Assembly (NCBI RefSeq): GCF_024508295.1
Contig: NZ_CP101990.1
Coordinates: forward strand, 1,550,001-1,614,000
From: Aeromicrobium duanguangcaii
GTDB lineage: Bacteria > Actinomycetota > Actinomycetes > Propionibacteriales > Nocardioidaceae
Length of the DNA: 64,000 nt
Direction of reading: 5' to 3'
The notes below the pieces were generated by a model. It saw nothing but the letters and a program-made list of their open reading frames with translations. It was not told the origin of the DNA and made no database searches. The translations under genes were made by a program, and so were the position numbers. How positions within the stretch are numbered: the stretch's first letter is position 1; each line of letters starts with the position of its first letter. Positions 1 through 13,311 of this stretch are shown piece after piece.

Positions 1-2459
<2,459 letters not shown>

Positions 2460-2471
2460 CGGACGCTCGGC

Positions 2472-2477
2472 TACTCT
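2472..2477 (+). promoter_or_regulatory. Candidate -10 box of ffh (leaderless type)
   Basis: TACTCT ends 8 bases before the ffh ATG, leaving no room for a ribosome-binding site. This suggests a leaderless transcript separate from glnD. Confidence 0.5.
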
Positions 2478-2485
2478 GGGGACCT

Positions 2486-4072
<1,587 letters not shown>

Positions 4073-4096
4073 CGCGACGGTCGCCGCGTGGCGGCG

Positions 4097-4102
4097 TAAG
4101 GT
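4097..4102 (+). promoter_or_regulatory. Candidate -10 box of gntK (leaderless type)
   Basis: TAAGGT ends 7 bases before ATG 4110; there is no purine-rich ribosome-binding site between. Confidence 0.5.
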
Positions 4103-4109
4103 TCTGGCC

Positions 4110-4622
4110 ATGAATCCGGTGCTGGTCGTGGTGATGGGGATCTCCGGCGTCGGAAAGTCGGCCGTCGGTCACGCCGTCGCCGACCAGGCCGGGGTCCCGT
4201 ACGCCGACGGCGACGACTACCACCCACCGGCGAACATCGAGAAGATGTCGGCCGGCCACGCCCTGACCGACGAGGATCGCTGGCCCTGGCTCGAGCTCAT
4301 CGGCGAGTGGCTCGCCGATCACGATGCGACCGGCGGCGTGATCAGCTGCTCGGCCCTGCGCCGGGTCTATCGCGACGTGCTGACCCAGCACGCGCCGCGC
4401 ACGGTGTTCCTGCACCTCGTGGGGGACCACGCGCTGATCCAGTCGCGGATGGAGTCGCGCGACCACTTCATGCCGGTGTCCCTGCTGGAGTCCCAGGAGG
4501 CCACCCTCGAGCCGCTGGAGGCCGACGAGAACGGCGTCGTCTTCGACATCACCGAGACGCCCGAGCGGATCGCCGCGGCGTTCCTGATCTGGCTGCGCAG
4601 CCGGGAGGACCTCCATGAGTGA
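4110..4622 (+). CDS. gntK: Gluconokinase
   Basis: Phosphorylates D-gluconate to 6-phosphogluconate, feeding the pentose phosphate pathway. The 170-residue protein has a P-loop GISGVGKS at residues 8-15, the GntK motif ADGDDYHPPANIEKMSAG with substrate-contacting residues, the CSALRRVYRD segment and the SRDHFMP lid region. Its length matches the GntK family (about 165-175). The ATG at 4110 is preferred because the upstream frame runs through the end of ffh and a -10-like TAAGGT sits 7 bases ahead. It overlaps the downstream gluconate permease by 8 bases (ATGAGTGA), so the two are translated together; no GntR regulator is adjacent. Confidence 0.95.
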   Translation: MNPVLVVVMGISGVGKSAVGHAVADQAGVPYADGDDYHPPANIEKMSAGHALTDEDRWPWLELIGEWLADHDATGGVISCSALRRVYRDVLTQHAPRTVFLHLVGDHALIQSRMESRDHFMPVSLLESQEATLEPLEADENGVVFDITETPERIAAAFLIWLRSREDLHE

Positions 4623-5949
4623 ATCGACACAACTGCTGCTGGCGGCGCTCACCGGCATCGCCGTCATCGTCGTCCTGATCACCGCCGCGAAGCTGCACCC
4701 ATTCCTGAGCCTGACGCTCGGTTCGCTCACCGTGGGCGCCGTGGCCGGGCTGCCGATGGCCGACACGGTCGAGAGTTTCAGCGCCGGTGTCGGCTCGACC
4801 GTCGCGGGCGTCGGCATGCTGATCGCCCTCGGCGCGATGTTCGGCAAGCTGCTGGCGGACTCCGGGGGAGCGGACCAGATCGTCGACACGATCATCGGCA
4901 AGTCCTCCGATCGGATGCTGCCGTGGTCGATGGCCGGCATCGGCGCGCTCATCGGCCTGCCGATGTTCTTCGAGATCGGCCTCGTGCTGCTGATGCCGGT
5001 GATCTTCCTGGTGGCCCGGCGGTCGGGCCGCTCGCTCGTCGCGCTCGGCATCCCGGCTCTCGCGGGCCTGTCTGCGATGCACGGCTTCGTCCCGCCGCAC
5101 CCCGGGCCGCTGGCCGCCGTGGGTCAGCTGGACGCGGACCTGGGCCTGACGCTCGGCCTGGGCGTCATCGTGGCGATCCCCACGATCGTCGTCGCCGGCC
5201 CGCTGTTCGCGCGGCTCGCGACGACGTGGGTCGATGTCCCGCCCCCGTCCCTGTTCGACGTCGACGAGAAGGAGCGCAGCGGGGACCGTCCCTCGTTCCC
5301 GCTCACCCTGGCCACCGTCCTGCTCCCGGTCGTCCTGATGCTCGGCAAGACGCTCGCCGACATCCTGGACGCGCAGGGCGCGCTGCGGTCCACGCTGGAC
5401 TTCATCGGCACGCCGCTGATCGCCCTGCTGATCTCGGTGCTGGTGGCCCTGTTCACGTTCGGCAGCGCCGGCGGGATGTCGTGGGAGAAGATCACCGACA
5501 GCATCGGCGCGTCACTCGGGCCGATCGCCGGCATCGTCTTCATCGTCGCGGCGGGCGGCGGCTTCAAGCAGACGCTGGTCGACACGGGCATCGCGGACGT
5601 GGTCGCCGAATGGGTCGAGGACTCGAACCTCTCGGTGCTGCTCGTCGCCTGGCTCGTTGCGGTGTTGATCCGGTTGGCCACGGGCTCGGCGACGGTCGCC
5701 ACGGTGACCGCCGCGGGCATCATGGTGCCGCTCGCGGAGGGACTGCCGACCGCCGAGGTCTCGCTGCTCGTGCTGGCGATCGGCGCCGGCTCGGTGTTCT
5801 TCAGCCACGTCAACGACGCCGGCTTCTGGCTGGTCAAGGAGTACTTCGGCATGACGATCGGCCAGACGATCAAGACGTGGTCGCTCATGGAGACGGTGCT
5901 GTCGGTGTCCGGACTCATCTTCGTGATGTTGCTGGGCCTCGTAGTGTGA
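4615..5949 (+). CDS. gntP: Gluconate permease, GntP family
   Basis: Integral membrane H+/gluconate symporter of the GntP family. The 444-residue sequence has about 12 hydrophobic segments, the SLTLGSLTVGAVAG N-terminal region, the FEIGLVLLMPVIF segment and the family-typical GSATVATVTAAGIM followed by HVNDAGFWLVKEYF near the C terminus. The start overlaps gntK by 8 bases, giving transport and kinase activity in one unit: uptake of gluconate and immediate phosphorylation. The stop codon region also carries the candidate -10 box of the next gene. Confidence 0.95.
   Translation: MSESTQLLLAALTGIAVIVVLITAAKLHPFLSLTLGSLTVGAVAGLPMADTVESFSAGVGSTVAGVGMLIALGAMFGKLLADSGGADQIVDTIIGKSSDRMLPWSMAGIGALIGLPMFFEIGLVLLMPVIFLVARRSGRSLVALGIPALAGLSAMHGFVPPHPGPLAAVGQLDADLGLTLGLGVIVAIPTIVVAGPLFARLATTWVDVPPPSLFDVDEKERSGDRPSFPLTLATVLLPVVLMLGKTLADILDAQGALRSTLDFIGTPLIALLISVLVALFTFGSAGGMSWEKITDSIGASLGPIAGIVFIVAAGGGFKQTLVDTGIADVVAEWVEDSNLSVLLVAWLVAVLIRLATGSATVATVTAAGIMVPLAEGLPTAEVSLLVLAIGAGSVFFSHVNDAGFWLVKEYFGMTIGQTIKTWSLMETVLSVSGLIFVMLLGLVV
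5942..5947 (+). promoter_or_regulatory. Candidate -10 box of the ABC exporter operon (leaderless type)
   Basis: TAGTGT overlaps the gntP stop region and ends 6 bases before GTG 5954. The ABC pair may thus be transcribed independently of gntP. Confidence 0.45.
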
Positions 5950-5953
5950 CTAC

Positions 5954-7687
5954 GTGCTGATCGCGCTCCTGCGCCACCACCTGCGCCCCTACCGGGTGCA
6001 GATCCTGGTGGTCTGCCTCTTCCAGCTGGTCCAGACGGTGGCCACGCTGTACCTGCCCGGCCTGAACGCCGACATCATCGACGAGGGCGTGGCCCAGGGC
6101 GACGTCGGCCACATCTGGCGCGTCGGCGGCCTCATGCTGGGCGTGACGGTGCTCCAGGTCGTGTGCAACGTCGTCGCCGTCTACGTCGGATCGCGGGTCG
6201 CCATGGCGGTCGGGCGGGACCTGCGACGCGAGGTCTTCGGCAAGGTGCAGTCGTTCGGCAGCCGCGAGGTGGCCTCGTTCGGCCCGCCGACGCTCATCAC
6301 CCGCAACACCAACGACGTCCAGCAGGTGCAGTTGCTGTTGTTCATGGGCCTGACGATGCTGGTCGCCGCGCCGATCACCGGGATCGGCGGTCTCGTGCTG
6401 GCGCTGCGCCAGGACGTGCCGCTCTCGGGGGTCTTCCTCATCGTCCTGCCGGTGCTGGCGATCTCGCTGGGGCTCATCATCCGCCGCATGCGGCCGCTGT
6501 TCCGGCTGATGCAGGTGCGAATCGACACGCTGAACCAGATCATGCGCGAGCAGATCACCGGCGTTCGCGTCGTGCGTGCCTTCGTGCGTGAGGAGCAGGA
6601 GGCGGCACGCTTCGCCGAGGCCAACGAGCTGAACCGGCAGGTGGCCGTCGGCGCCGGCCGGCTGATGAGCACGTTCTTCCCCCTGCTGATGGGGATCATG
6701 AACCTGTCGGTCGTCCTCGTTCTGTGGTGGGGCGGCTCACGGGTCGGGGCGGGTGACCTGCAGATCGGGCAGCTGACGGCGTTCCAGCAGTACCTGATCC
6801 AGACGCTCATGGCCGTCATGATGGCGACCTTCATGTTCATGCTGTGGCCCCGCTCGGAAGTGTCCGCCGAGCGCATCACCGAGGTGCTGCGCACCGAGCC
6901 CGCGATCGACCTCGACCCCGCGGTGCCCAGCGTCGATCTGGTCGGCGGGCGGGTCGACGTCGAGGGCGCGGCGTTCGCCTACCCGGGCGCCGAGCACCCG
7001 GTCGTCGAGGACGTCTCCTTCATCGCCCGGCCGGGCGAGACCACGGCGATCGTCGGCTCGACCGGCAGTGGCAAGACCACGGTGCTGGGACTCGTCGCGC
7101 GGTTGTTCGACGTCACCGCCGGACGGGTCCTGATCGACGGCCTCGACATCCGCGACGTCCGTCCGGCCGACGTCTGGCGCGCGGTGGGACTCGTGCCGCA
7201 GAAGGCCCTGCTGTTCAGCGGCACGATCGCCGACAACCTGCGCTTCGGCCGCGCGGACGCGACGGACGGCGAGCTGTGGGAGGCGTTGCGGATCGCGCAG
7301 GCGGAGGACTTCGTGCGCGCCATGCCCGAGGGCCTGGAGTCGGTGGTCTCCCAGGGCGGGTCCAACTTCTCCGGCGGCCAGCGTCAGCGGCTCGCGATCG
7401 CCCGTGCCGTGGTCAAGCGCCCGCGCATCTACCTGTTCGACGACTCCTTCTCGGCCCTGGACTACGCCACGGACGCCGCGCTGCGCGCCGCGCTGAAGCC
7501 CGTCACAGCCGACGCGGCCGTCCTGATCGTCGCCCAGCGGATCAGCACGATCCGCCAGGCCGACCGCATCGTCGTCCTCGACGAGGGGCGGGTCGTCGGC
7601 ACGGGTACCCACGACGTGCTCATGGCGGACTGCGAGGTCTATCGCGAGATCGTCCTGTCGCAGCTCTCGCCGGAGGAGGCCCGATGA
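5954..7687 (+). CDS. Heterodimeric ABC exporter, half 1 (degenerate ATPase site)
   Basis: ABC exporter half-transporter of the multidrug/lipid type: six transmembrane helices (about residues 1-310) and a nucleotide-binding domain (about 330-577). The P-loop GSTGSGKTT is at 368-376 and the signature is canonical (FSGGQRQRL). The residue after the Walker B aspartate, normally the catalytic glutamate, is Asp497 (LFDD), and the switch histidine is Gln528 (VAQRIS). These are hallmarks of the non-catalytic subunit in heterodimeric exporters such as TM287/288. It overlaps the second half by ATGA. Start is GTG with a -10-like box 6 bases upstream. The substrate cannot be told from sequence. Confidence 0.92.
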   Translation: MLIALLRHHLRPYRVQILVVCLFQLVQTVATLYLPGLNADIIDEGVAQGDVGHIWRVGGLMLGVTVLQVVCNVVAVYVGSRVAMAVGRDLRREVFGKVQSFGSREVASFGPPTLITRNTNDVQQVQLLLFMGLTMLVAAPITGIGGLVLALRQDVPLSGVFLIVLPVLAISLGLIIRRMRPLFRLMQVRIDTLNQIMREQITGVRVVRAFVREEQEAARFAEANELNRQVAVGAGRLMSTFFPLLMGIMNLSVVLVLWWGGSRVGAGDLQIGQLTAFQQYLIQTLMAVMMATFMFMLWPRSEVSAERITEVLRTEPAIDLDPAVPSVDLVGGRVDVEGAAFAYPGAEHPVVEDVSFIARPGETTAIVGSTGSGKTTVLGLVARLFDVTAGRVLIDGLDIRDVRPADVWRAVGLVPQKALLFSGTIADNLRFGRADATDGELWEALRIAQAEDFVRAMPEGLESVVSQGGSNFSGGQRQRLAIARAVVKRPRIYLFDDSFSALDYATDAALRAALKPVTADAAVLIVAQRISTIRQADRIVVLDEGRVVGTGTHDVLMADCEVYREIVLSQLSPEEAR

Positions 7688-9594
7688 GCTGGCACGGGTC
7701 GCCGCAGAAGCCGGCCAGGGCCAACAACTTCCGCGCGACGTTCGCTCGCGTGTTCCGCCGACTGCTGCTGGACCGCGCCCTGGTCGTCGGCCTGGCCGTC
7801 TTCGGCCTGATCGGCGTGACGCTGTCGGTGATCGGGCCGAAGGTGCTCGGCCACGCGACGGACATCATCTTCGACGGCTTCATCTCCAGCCGGTTCCCCG
7901 AGGGGATGACCAAGGCCGAGGCCGTCGCCTCGCTGCGTGCCGAGGGGCAGGACCAGCTGGCCGAGCTGGTCGGGGCGCTGGACCTGCGCCCGGGCGAGGG
8001 CATCGACATGGGTGAGCTGGGGACCGTCCTGGCGATCGTCGCCGCGATCTACCTCGTGGCGTCGGTGTTCATGTGGTTGCAGGGGGTCCTGGCCACCACC
8101 GTCGTCCAGCGCATGGTCGCGGACCTGCGCAACGACGTCGAGGACCAGCTGAACCACCTACCGCTGGCGCACCTCGACGGCCAGGAGCGCGGCGAGATCA
8201 TGTCGCGCACCACGAACGACCTCGACAACCTGGCCCAGTCGCTGCAGCAGACGCTGAGCCAGATGATCACGAGCATCCTCATGGTGATCGGCACGCTGGC
8301 GATGATGTTCTGGATCTCGCCGTTGCTGACGATCATCGCGCTGGTGACCATCCCCGTGGCGCTGCTGATCACCGGCGCGGTGATGAAGCGCTCGCAGCCG
8401 CAGTTCGTGGCGCAGTGGACGCAGACCGGACGGCTCAACGCGATCGTCGAGGAGTCGTTCACCGGCCACGAGGTCGTCAAGGTGTTCGGTCGCCAGCAGG
8501 CCGCCGAGGAGGAGTTCGCCACCACGAACGACGCGATGTTCGGCGCCTCGTTCCGCGCCCAGTTCATCTCCGGCCTCATCCAGCCGTTGATGATGTTCGT
8601 CTCGAACCTGAACTACGTGCTGGTCGCCGTCGTGGGCGGCCTGCAGGTCGCCTCGGGGTCGCTGTCGCTGGGTTCCGTGCAGGCGTTCATCCAGTACTCG
8701 CGTCAGTTCACCCAGCCCCTGACGCAGGTCGCCGCGATGGTGAACCTGCTCCAGTCGGGGATGGCGTCGGCCGAGCGCGTCTTCGCCTTCCTCGACGAGG
8801 AGCGCGAGCGCCCGGACCGCGAGGACGCACCGACGCCCGACCCGCTACGCGGCCGCGTCGTGTTCGACCACGTGGACTTCTCCTACACCGACGAGCCGCT
8901 GATCGAGGACCTGTGCCTGGTCGCCGAGCCGGGCCAGACCGTCGCGATCGTCGGGCCCACGGGCGCGGGCAAGACGACCCTGACGAACCTCGTGCTGCGG
9001 TTCTACGACGTCGACGCCGGCCGGATCACGCTGGACGGCGTCGACATCGCCGAGATGAGCCGCCGGGACCTGCGCGACGACTTCGGGGTCGTGCTGCAGG
9101 ACACGTGGCTGTTCTCGGGGACCATCCGCGAGAACATCGCCTACGGGGCGGACAACCCCACCGAGGAGCAGATCATGGCGGCCGCGAAGGCCGCCTCGGT
9201 GGACCACTTCGTGCGCACCCTGCCGGACGGCTACGACACGGTCGTCGCCGACGACGGCGGGGGAGTGAGCGCGGGCCAGCGCCAGTTGCTGACGATCGCC
9301 CGTGCCTTCCTGGCCGATCCGGCGATCCTCGTGCTGGACGAGGCGACCAGCTCGGTGGACACCCGCACCGAGGCGCTGGTGCAGGCGGCGATGAACGATC
9401 TTCGCTCCGGTCGCACCAGTTTCGTCGTCGCGCACCGGCTCTCGACCATCCGTGATGCGGACCTGATCGTGGTCATGGAACAGGGCCGAATCGTCGAGCA
9501 GGGCACCCACGACGAGCTCATCGCGGCCGCGGGCGCGTACCAGCGGTTGTACTCGGCCCAGTTCGCCTCCACGACGTTCACACCGCCCCGATAG
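7684..9594 (+). CDS. Heterodimeric ABC exporter, half 2 (catalytic Walker B)
   Basis: Second half-transporter, 636 residues, six transmembrane helices plus nucleotide-binding domain. It has P-loop GPTGAGKTT, an intact Walker B with catalytic Glu (LVLDEATSSVD) and switch His (VVAHRLST), but a degenerate signature VSAGQ instead of LSGGQ. This complements half 1: one composite site is canonical (half 2 Walker motifs with the half 1 signature), the other degenerate. An insert of about 60 residues after the first transmembrane helix (FISSRFPEGMTKAEAVASL and on) is typical of this exporter subgroup. The ATG overlaps the stop of half 1, so production is coupled. Confidence 0.93.
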   Translation: MSWHGSPQKPARANNFRATFARVFRRLLLDRALVVGLAVFGLIGVTLSVIGPKVLGHATDIIFDGFISSRFPEGMTKAEAVASLRAEGQDQLAELVGALDLRPGEGIDMGELGTVLAIVAAIYLVASVFMWLQGVLATTVVQRMVADLRNDVEDQLNHLPLAHLDGQERGEIMSRTTNDLDNLAQSLQQTLSQMITSILMVIGTLAMMFWISPLLTIIALVTIPVALLITGAVMKRSQPQFVAQWTQTGRLNAIVEESFTGHEVVKVFGRQQAAEEEFATTNDAMFGASFRAQFISGLIQPLMMFVSNLNYVLVAVVGGLQVASGSLSLGSVQAFIQYSRQFTQPLTQVAAMVNLLQSGMASAERVFAFLDEERERPDREDAPTPDPLRGRVVFDHVDFSYTDEPLIEDLCLVAEPGQTVAIVGPTGAGKTTLTNLVLRFYDVDAGRITLDGVDIAEMSRRDLRDDFGVVLQDTWLFSGTIRENIAYGADNPTEEQIMAAAKAASVDHFVRTLPDGYDTVVADDGGGVSAGQRQLLTIARAFLADPAILVLDEATSSVDTRTEALVQAAMNDLRSGRTSFVVAHRLSTIRDADLIVVMEQGRIVEQGTHDELIAAAGAYQRLYSAQFASTTFTPPR

Positions 9595-9597
9595 GCT
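9592..9597 (+). promoter_or_regulatory. Candidate -10 box of der (leaderless type)
   Basis: TAGGCT overlaps the stop of the exporter gene and ends 6 bases before GTG 9604. Confidence 0.5.
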
Positions 9598-9603
9598 TGT
9601 GGG

Positions 9604-10926
9604 GTGTCCACACAGCCCGTTCTCGCCGTCATCGGCCGTCCCAATGTCGGTAAGTCGACTCTCGTCAACCGCATCATCGGTCGCCGCGAAGCCGTCGTGG
9701 AGGACGTTCCCGGCGTGACCCGCGATCGCGTCCCCTACGACGCGATCTGGAACGGCCGTGCCTTCACGGTCGTCGACACCGGCGGCTGGGACCCCGACGC
9801 CAAGGGCATGGCCGAGCGCATCGCCGCCCAGGCCGAGGTCGCCATCGCCGTTGCGGACGCCATCTTGTTCGTCGTCGACGCCACGGTCGGCGCGACCGAC
9901 ATCGACGACAAGGTCGTGAAGCTGCTGCGCGCCTCCGGCAAGCCGGTCGTGCTGGCCGCCAACAAGGTCGACGACCAGAAGGGCGAGCTCGAGGCCGCAT
10001 CGCTGTGGAACCTCGGACTCGGCGAGCCGTACGCCGTCTCGGCCCTGCACGGCCGTGGCAGCGGCGACATGCTCGACGCCATCCTCGACGCGCTGCCCGA
10101 GGCCCCGGAGGAGGACTTCGACGCCCCGCGCGGCCCGCGCCGGGTCGCGATCGTCGGCAAGCCGAACGTGGGCAAGTCCAGCCTGCTGAACAAGTTCGCC
10201 GGCGAGGACCGCGTCGTCGTCGACAACGTCTCGGGCACGACCGTCGACCCCGTCGACGAGCTGGTCGAGCTCGGTGGCCGCGTGTGGACGTTCATCGACA
10301 CCGCCGGCATCCGCAAGCGCGTGAAGACCGCGACCGGTCACGAGTACTACGCCAGCCTGCGCACCTCCGCCGCGATCGAGCGCGCCGAGGTCTGCGTCAT
10401 GGTGATCGACGCCAGCGAGTCCATCAGCGAGCAGGACCTGCGGATCATCAACTCGATCGAGGAGACCGGCCGCGCCGTCGTGCTGGCCTTCAACAAGTGG
10501 GACCTCGTCGACGACGAGCGCCGCTTCTACCTCGAGCGCGAGATCGAGCGCGACCTCGTGCAGATCCCGTGGGCGCCGCGCATCAACGTGGCGGCCCGCA
10601 CCGGCTGGCACATCGACCGGCTCGTGAAGGCGCTCGACGCCGCACTCGAGGGCTGGGAGACCCGCGTGTCGACCGGCGCGCTCAACTCGTTCCTGGGTCG
10701 CCTCGTGGCCGAGCACCCGCACCCCGTGCGTGGCGGCAAGCAGCCGAAGATCCTGTTCGGCACGCAGGCCTCCACCGCGCCGCCGACCTTCGTGTTGTTC
10801 ACCTCGGGCAAGCTCGAGGCGGGATACCTGCGCTTCATCGAGCGCCGTCTGCGCGAGGAGTTCGGCTTCGTGGGCAGCCCGATCCACCTGACACAGCGCC
10901 CCCGCAAGAAGCGCGAACGCCGCTGA
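9604..10926 (+). CDS. der: Ribosome biogenesis GTPase Der (EngA)
   Basis: Essential double-G-domain GTPase acting in 50S ribosomal subunit maturation. The 440-residue protein has two P-loops, GRPNVGKST (about residue 12) and GKPNVGKSS (about 187), with matching DTGGW and DTAGI switch II motifs, NKVD and NKWD specificity motifs, and a C-terminal KH-like domain ending in a basic tail (RPRKKRERR). The start is GTG without a ribosome-binding site but with TAGGCT 6 bases upstream. Its stop shares a base with the start of the glutaminase gene (TGATG). Confidence 0.97.
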   Translation: MSTQPVLAVIGRPNVGKSTLVNRIIGRREAVVEDVPGVTRDRVPYDAIWNGRAFTVVDTGGWDPDAKGMAERIAAQAEVAIAVADAILFVVDATVGATDIDDKVVKLLRASGKPVVLAANKVDDQKGELEAASLWNLGLGEPYAVSALHGRGSGDMLDAILDALPEAPEEDFDAPRGPRRVAIVGKPNVGKSSLLNKFAGEDRVVVDNVSGTTVDPVDELVELGGRVWTFIDTAGIRKRVKTATGHEYYASLRTSAAIERAEVCVMVIDASESISEQDLRIINSIEETGRAVVLAFNKWDLVDDERRFYLEREIERDLVQIPWAPRINVAARTGWHIDRLVKALDAALEGWETRVSTGALNSFLGRLVAEHPHPVRGGKQPKILFGTQASTAPPTFVLFTSGKLEAGYLRFIERRLREEFGFVGSPIHLTQRPRKKRERR

Positions 10927-12062
10927 TGAGGTCGCCGGTTCCGGAGTACCTCGACGAGCTCCTGCGGGAGTGCGTCCAGGGAGACGACTCCGAGCCGGCG
11001 GCCATGGCGCTCACCACAGTGGACGACGCCCACCACGGGGCGGGGGACGTGGAGCACCGCTTCACGATCCAGTCGATGTCCAAGCCTTTCGCCTATGCGC
11101 TGGCGATCGAGCGGCTGGGCTGGGACGCCGTGCACGAGAAGATCGACGTGGAGCCGTCGGGCGAGGCCTTCAACGAGATCTCGCTGGACTCGGAGACCGG
11201 GCGTCCGCACAACCCGATGATCAACGCGGGCGCGATCGCCACCGCCGGGCTGATCGGCTCGTTCGACACGTTCGCCGAGTTCGCCTCGAAGCTGGCCGGC
11301 CGCGAGCTCGGGATCGACGAGGACGTGTTCGCGTCAGAGATGGACGACGCGCACCGCAATCTCGCCCTGGCCCATCTGCTGGCCGCGTACGAGATCATCG
11401 ACGAGCCCGTCGAGGCGGTCGAGCACTACCTGCGTCAGTGCGCGCTGTCGGTGGACGTTCGCGACCTGGCGACGATGGCGTCGGTGCTGGCCAACGGGGG
11501 AGTGCACCCCGACTCCGGGGAGCGGCTCATGGCCGAGCGGACCGCCATCCAGGTCCTGAGTGTGATGGCCACCTGCGGCATGTACGACGACGCCGGGGAT
11601 TGGCTCGCCTCGGTCGGCATCCCGGCCAAGAGCGGCGTCTCGGGCGGAATCATCGGCGTGCTGCCCGGTCAGGTCGGGGTCGCGGTGTTCTCGCCCGAGC
11701 TGGACGACCACGGCACCAGCGTCGTCGGCGTCGAGATGATGCGTCGTCTGTCGGACGAGATGGGCATGCATCTGATGAACCCGGGCCGGCCGTCGAAGTC
11801 GGCGCTGTCCGACGTGCAGATCGACGACGACCAGACGGTGTACGTGCTGGCCGGCGACCTGTTGTTCTCCAGCGCCGAGTCGCTCTTCGCGCGGCTGATC
11901 GCCGACGCGCCCGGCACGGAGGCCGTCATCCTGGACATCTCTCGCGTCGGTGAGATCAGCGACGTCGGCCGCCGGATGGTGTTGGAGGCCAAGAGCCGCC
12001 TCGAGGAGGACGGTTTCACGGTCCGGGTCGTCGACGCGGACGACACCAACCGCCTCGACTAG
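10926..12062 (+). CDS. glsA: Glutaminase with C-terminal STAS domain
   Basis: Hydrolyses glutamine to glutamate and ammonia. The 378-residue protein has a serine-dependent beta-lactamase-fold glutaminase domain (about 1-280) with the SxxK motif Ser50-x-x-Lys53 (IQSMSKPF), NPMINAGAI, and the SGVSGGIIGVLPG segment near the active site. About 90 further residues (about 285-378) form a STAS-like domain (QTVYVLAGDLLFSSAESL, ILDISRVGEISDVG). Standard bacterial glutaminases stop near 308 residues, so this is a fusion form. The N terminus is somewhat short compared with E. coli GlsA, so a conserved first helix may be reduced. Its start overlaps the der stop by one base. Its end overlaps the convergent HNH gene by a shared CTAG. 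Confidence 0.9.
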   Translation: MRSPVPEYLDELLRECVQGDDSEPAAMALTTVDDAHHGAGDVEHRFTIQSMSKPFAYALAIERLGWDAVHEKIDVEPSGEAFNEISLDSETGRPHNPMINAGAIATAGLIGSFDTFAEFASKLAGRELGIDEDVFASEMDDAHRNLALAHLLAAYEIIDEPVEAVEHYLRQCALSVDVRDLATMASVLANGGVHPDSGERLMAERTAIQVLSVMATCGMYDDAGDWLASVGIPAKSGVSGGIIGVLPGQVGVAVFSPELDDHGTSVVGVEMMRRLSDEMGMHLMNPGRPSKSALSDVQIDDDQTVYVLAGDLLFSSAESLFARLIADAPGTEAVILDISRVGEISDVGRRMVLEAKSRLEEDGFTVRVVDADDTNRLD

Positions 12063-13249
12063 CCGGCGCACAGGTCGAACTCGATCACCACGGGTGAGGG
12101 CAGGTGCCATCGCTCGCGCCGTTCAACCGGCGGGGCGATGTACTTCTCGGGCAGTCGTCCGTGCGACTTCATGTTGTGGTGCTTGCGGCACAGGCAACGG
12201 AGGTTCGCCGCGGTGGTGCCACCGCCCCGGTCGTAGGCGAGCTCGTGGTCCAGGTCGGTCTCTGAAGCCGGGGCCCGGCATCCCGCCACCCGACAGGTTC
12301 CGTCGCGCCAGTGCAGCGCGGCTCTGAGTGCTCCGGGTGGCTGGTATCCCAGCGCGCTGGTGTCGAGGACGTTGCCCACGGGGTCGAGCACGAGGCGACG
12401 GAACAGCGTTGTCTCGGAGGCGGCGAGGTCGCGTACCCACTCGGGCGCCAGCGCGTGTTCGCCGTCGCGCGTGATGCCGGGGCCGTCGGTGAGACCGACG
12501 AGGTCGGCCGCATCGATCGCGATGGCGATCTCGGCGTGGATCTGCGTCTCGGTGCCGGTGCACGACGTGAGCCAGTGTCCGACGAGGTCGGCCTGCTTCT
12601 GGTCGCGAGTGCGGCGGTCGCGGTCGCCCGTGTCGGGGTCGATCTTCGGGAGGGCCTTGGCGGCGCGCCGCAGTCGTTCGCCGACCGCGATCGCGACAGG
12701 CGTGGGGAGCAGTGCGGACAGCCAGGACGTGCCGTCGTCGTTGTGGCTGATGTCGACCCGGCGCGTCTCGACCGCACGGCTGGCCTCTGCCTGGACCGCA
12801 GCGGGTTCGAGCCGCGCGCGCAGGCGCTTCAACCAGCTGCGCAGCTCGCCCAGCGTGTGTGTGGTGGCGTATCCGACGACGCTGGCATCGAGTGCCTCGA
12901 CGGAGGCCGTTGTGGTCAGGCGGTCGATGGTGGCGGCGATCTGCGAGACGCGGACGGCGTCGAGCGAGCCGTCGCGGAAGGCGATCCACACGCGGGGCGC
13001 TCGATCCCGGACGGTGCGGGCGTCGCTGACGATGGCCCACACCCGGTTCTCGGTGACGTGGAGCGCCTGCGCGATCTCGAGGGTGACCTCGCGCCGACCG
13101 AGCTCCTTGCCGATCGGCGGCACGTCCTGGGCGTCGACCTCGTCGGTGCCGAGCGTGTGAGCGGCCAGGATCATCGACCACGTCGCGTACTCGGCACGCG
13201 CCTGCACCCGTGCCGCGGTACGCAGCATCGAGGCGGTCGAGGTGTCCAT
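12059..13249 (-). CDS. DUF222/HNH endonuclease domain protein (13E12 repeat family)
   Basis: Member of the actinobacterial DUF222 plus HNH family, whose role is unknown. The 396-residue protein has an N-terminal DUF222 helical region (about 20-300) and a C-terminal HNH nuclease motif with the core residues in DLDHELAYDRGG, ANLRCLCRKHHNMKSH (about 325-365). Cysteines in GTCRVAGC and CLC could bind zinc. These genes are often present in many copies in Nocardioidaceae and Mycobacteriaceae, which supports the taxonomic guess. ATG 13249 has a -10-like TAGGTT 6 bases upstream. The gene is alone, convergent with glsA. Nothing here shows that it is mobile. Confidence 0.88.
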   Translation of the reverse strand: MDTSTASMLRTAARVQARAEYATWSMILAAHTLGTDEVDAQDVPPIGKELGRREVTLEIAQALHVTENRVWAIVSDARTVRDRAPRVWIAFRDGSLDAVRVSQIAATIDRLTTTASVEALDASVVGYATTHTLGELRSWLKRLRARLEPAAVQAEASRAVETRRVDISHNDDGTSWLSALLPTPVAIAVGERLRRAAKALPKIDPDTGDRDRRTRDQKQADLVGHWLTSCTGTETQIHAEIAIAIDAADLVGLTDGPGITRDGEHALAPEWVRDLAASETTLFRRLVLDPVGNVLDTSALGYQPPGALRAALHWRDGTCRVAGCRAPASETDLDHELAYDRGGGTTAANLRCLCRKHHNMKSHGRLPEKYIAPPVERRERWHLPSPVVIEFDLCAG

Positions 13250-13255
13250 GCCGAA

Positions 13256-13261
13256 AACCTA
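13256..13261 (-). promoter_or_regulatory. Candidate -10 box of the DUF222/HNH gene (leaderless type)
   Basis: On the minus strand TAGGTT ends 6 bases before the ATG at 13249. Confidence 0.45.
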
Positions 13262-13311
13262 CGAGGGACCTCCGACACTGCCTCGGGGCCGTTGCAGAGC
13301 CGACGACCGCG

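Noticed and set aside
12059..13249. HNH gene as a homing endonuclease or active mobile element
   Set aside because: No intron, intein, terminal repeats or target duplication; DUF222-HNH genes are normal chromosomal multicopy genes in actinobacteria.
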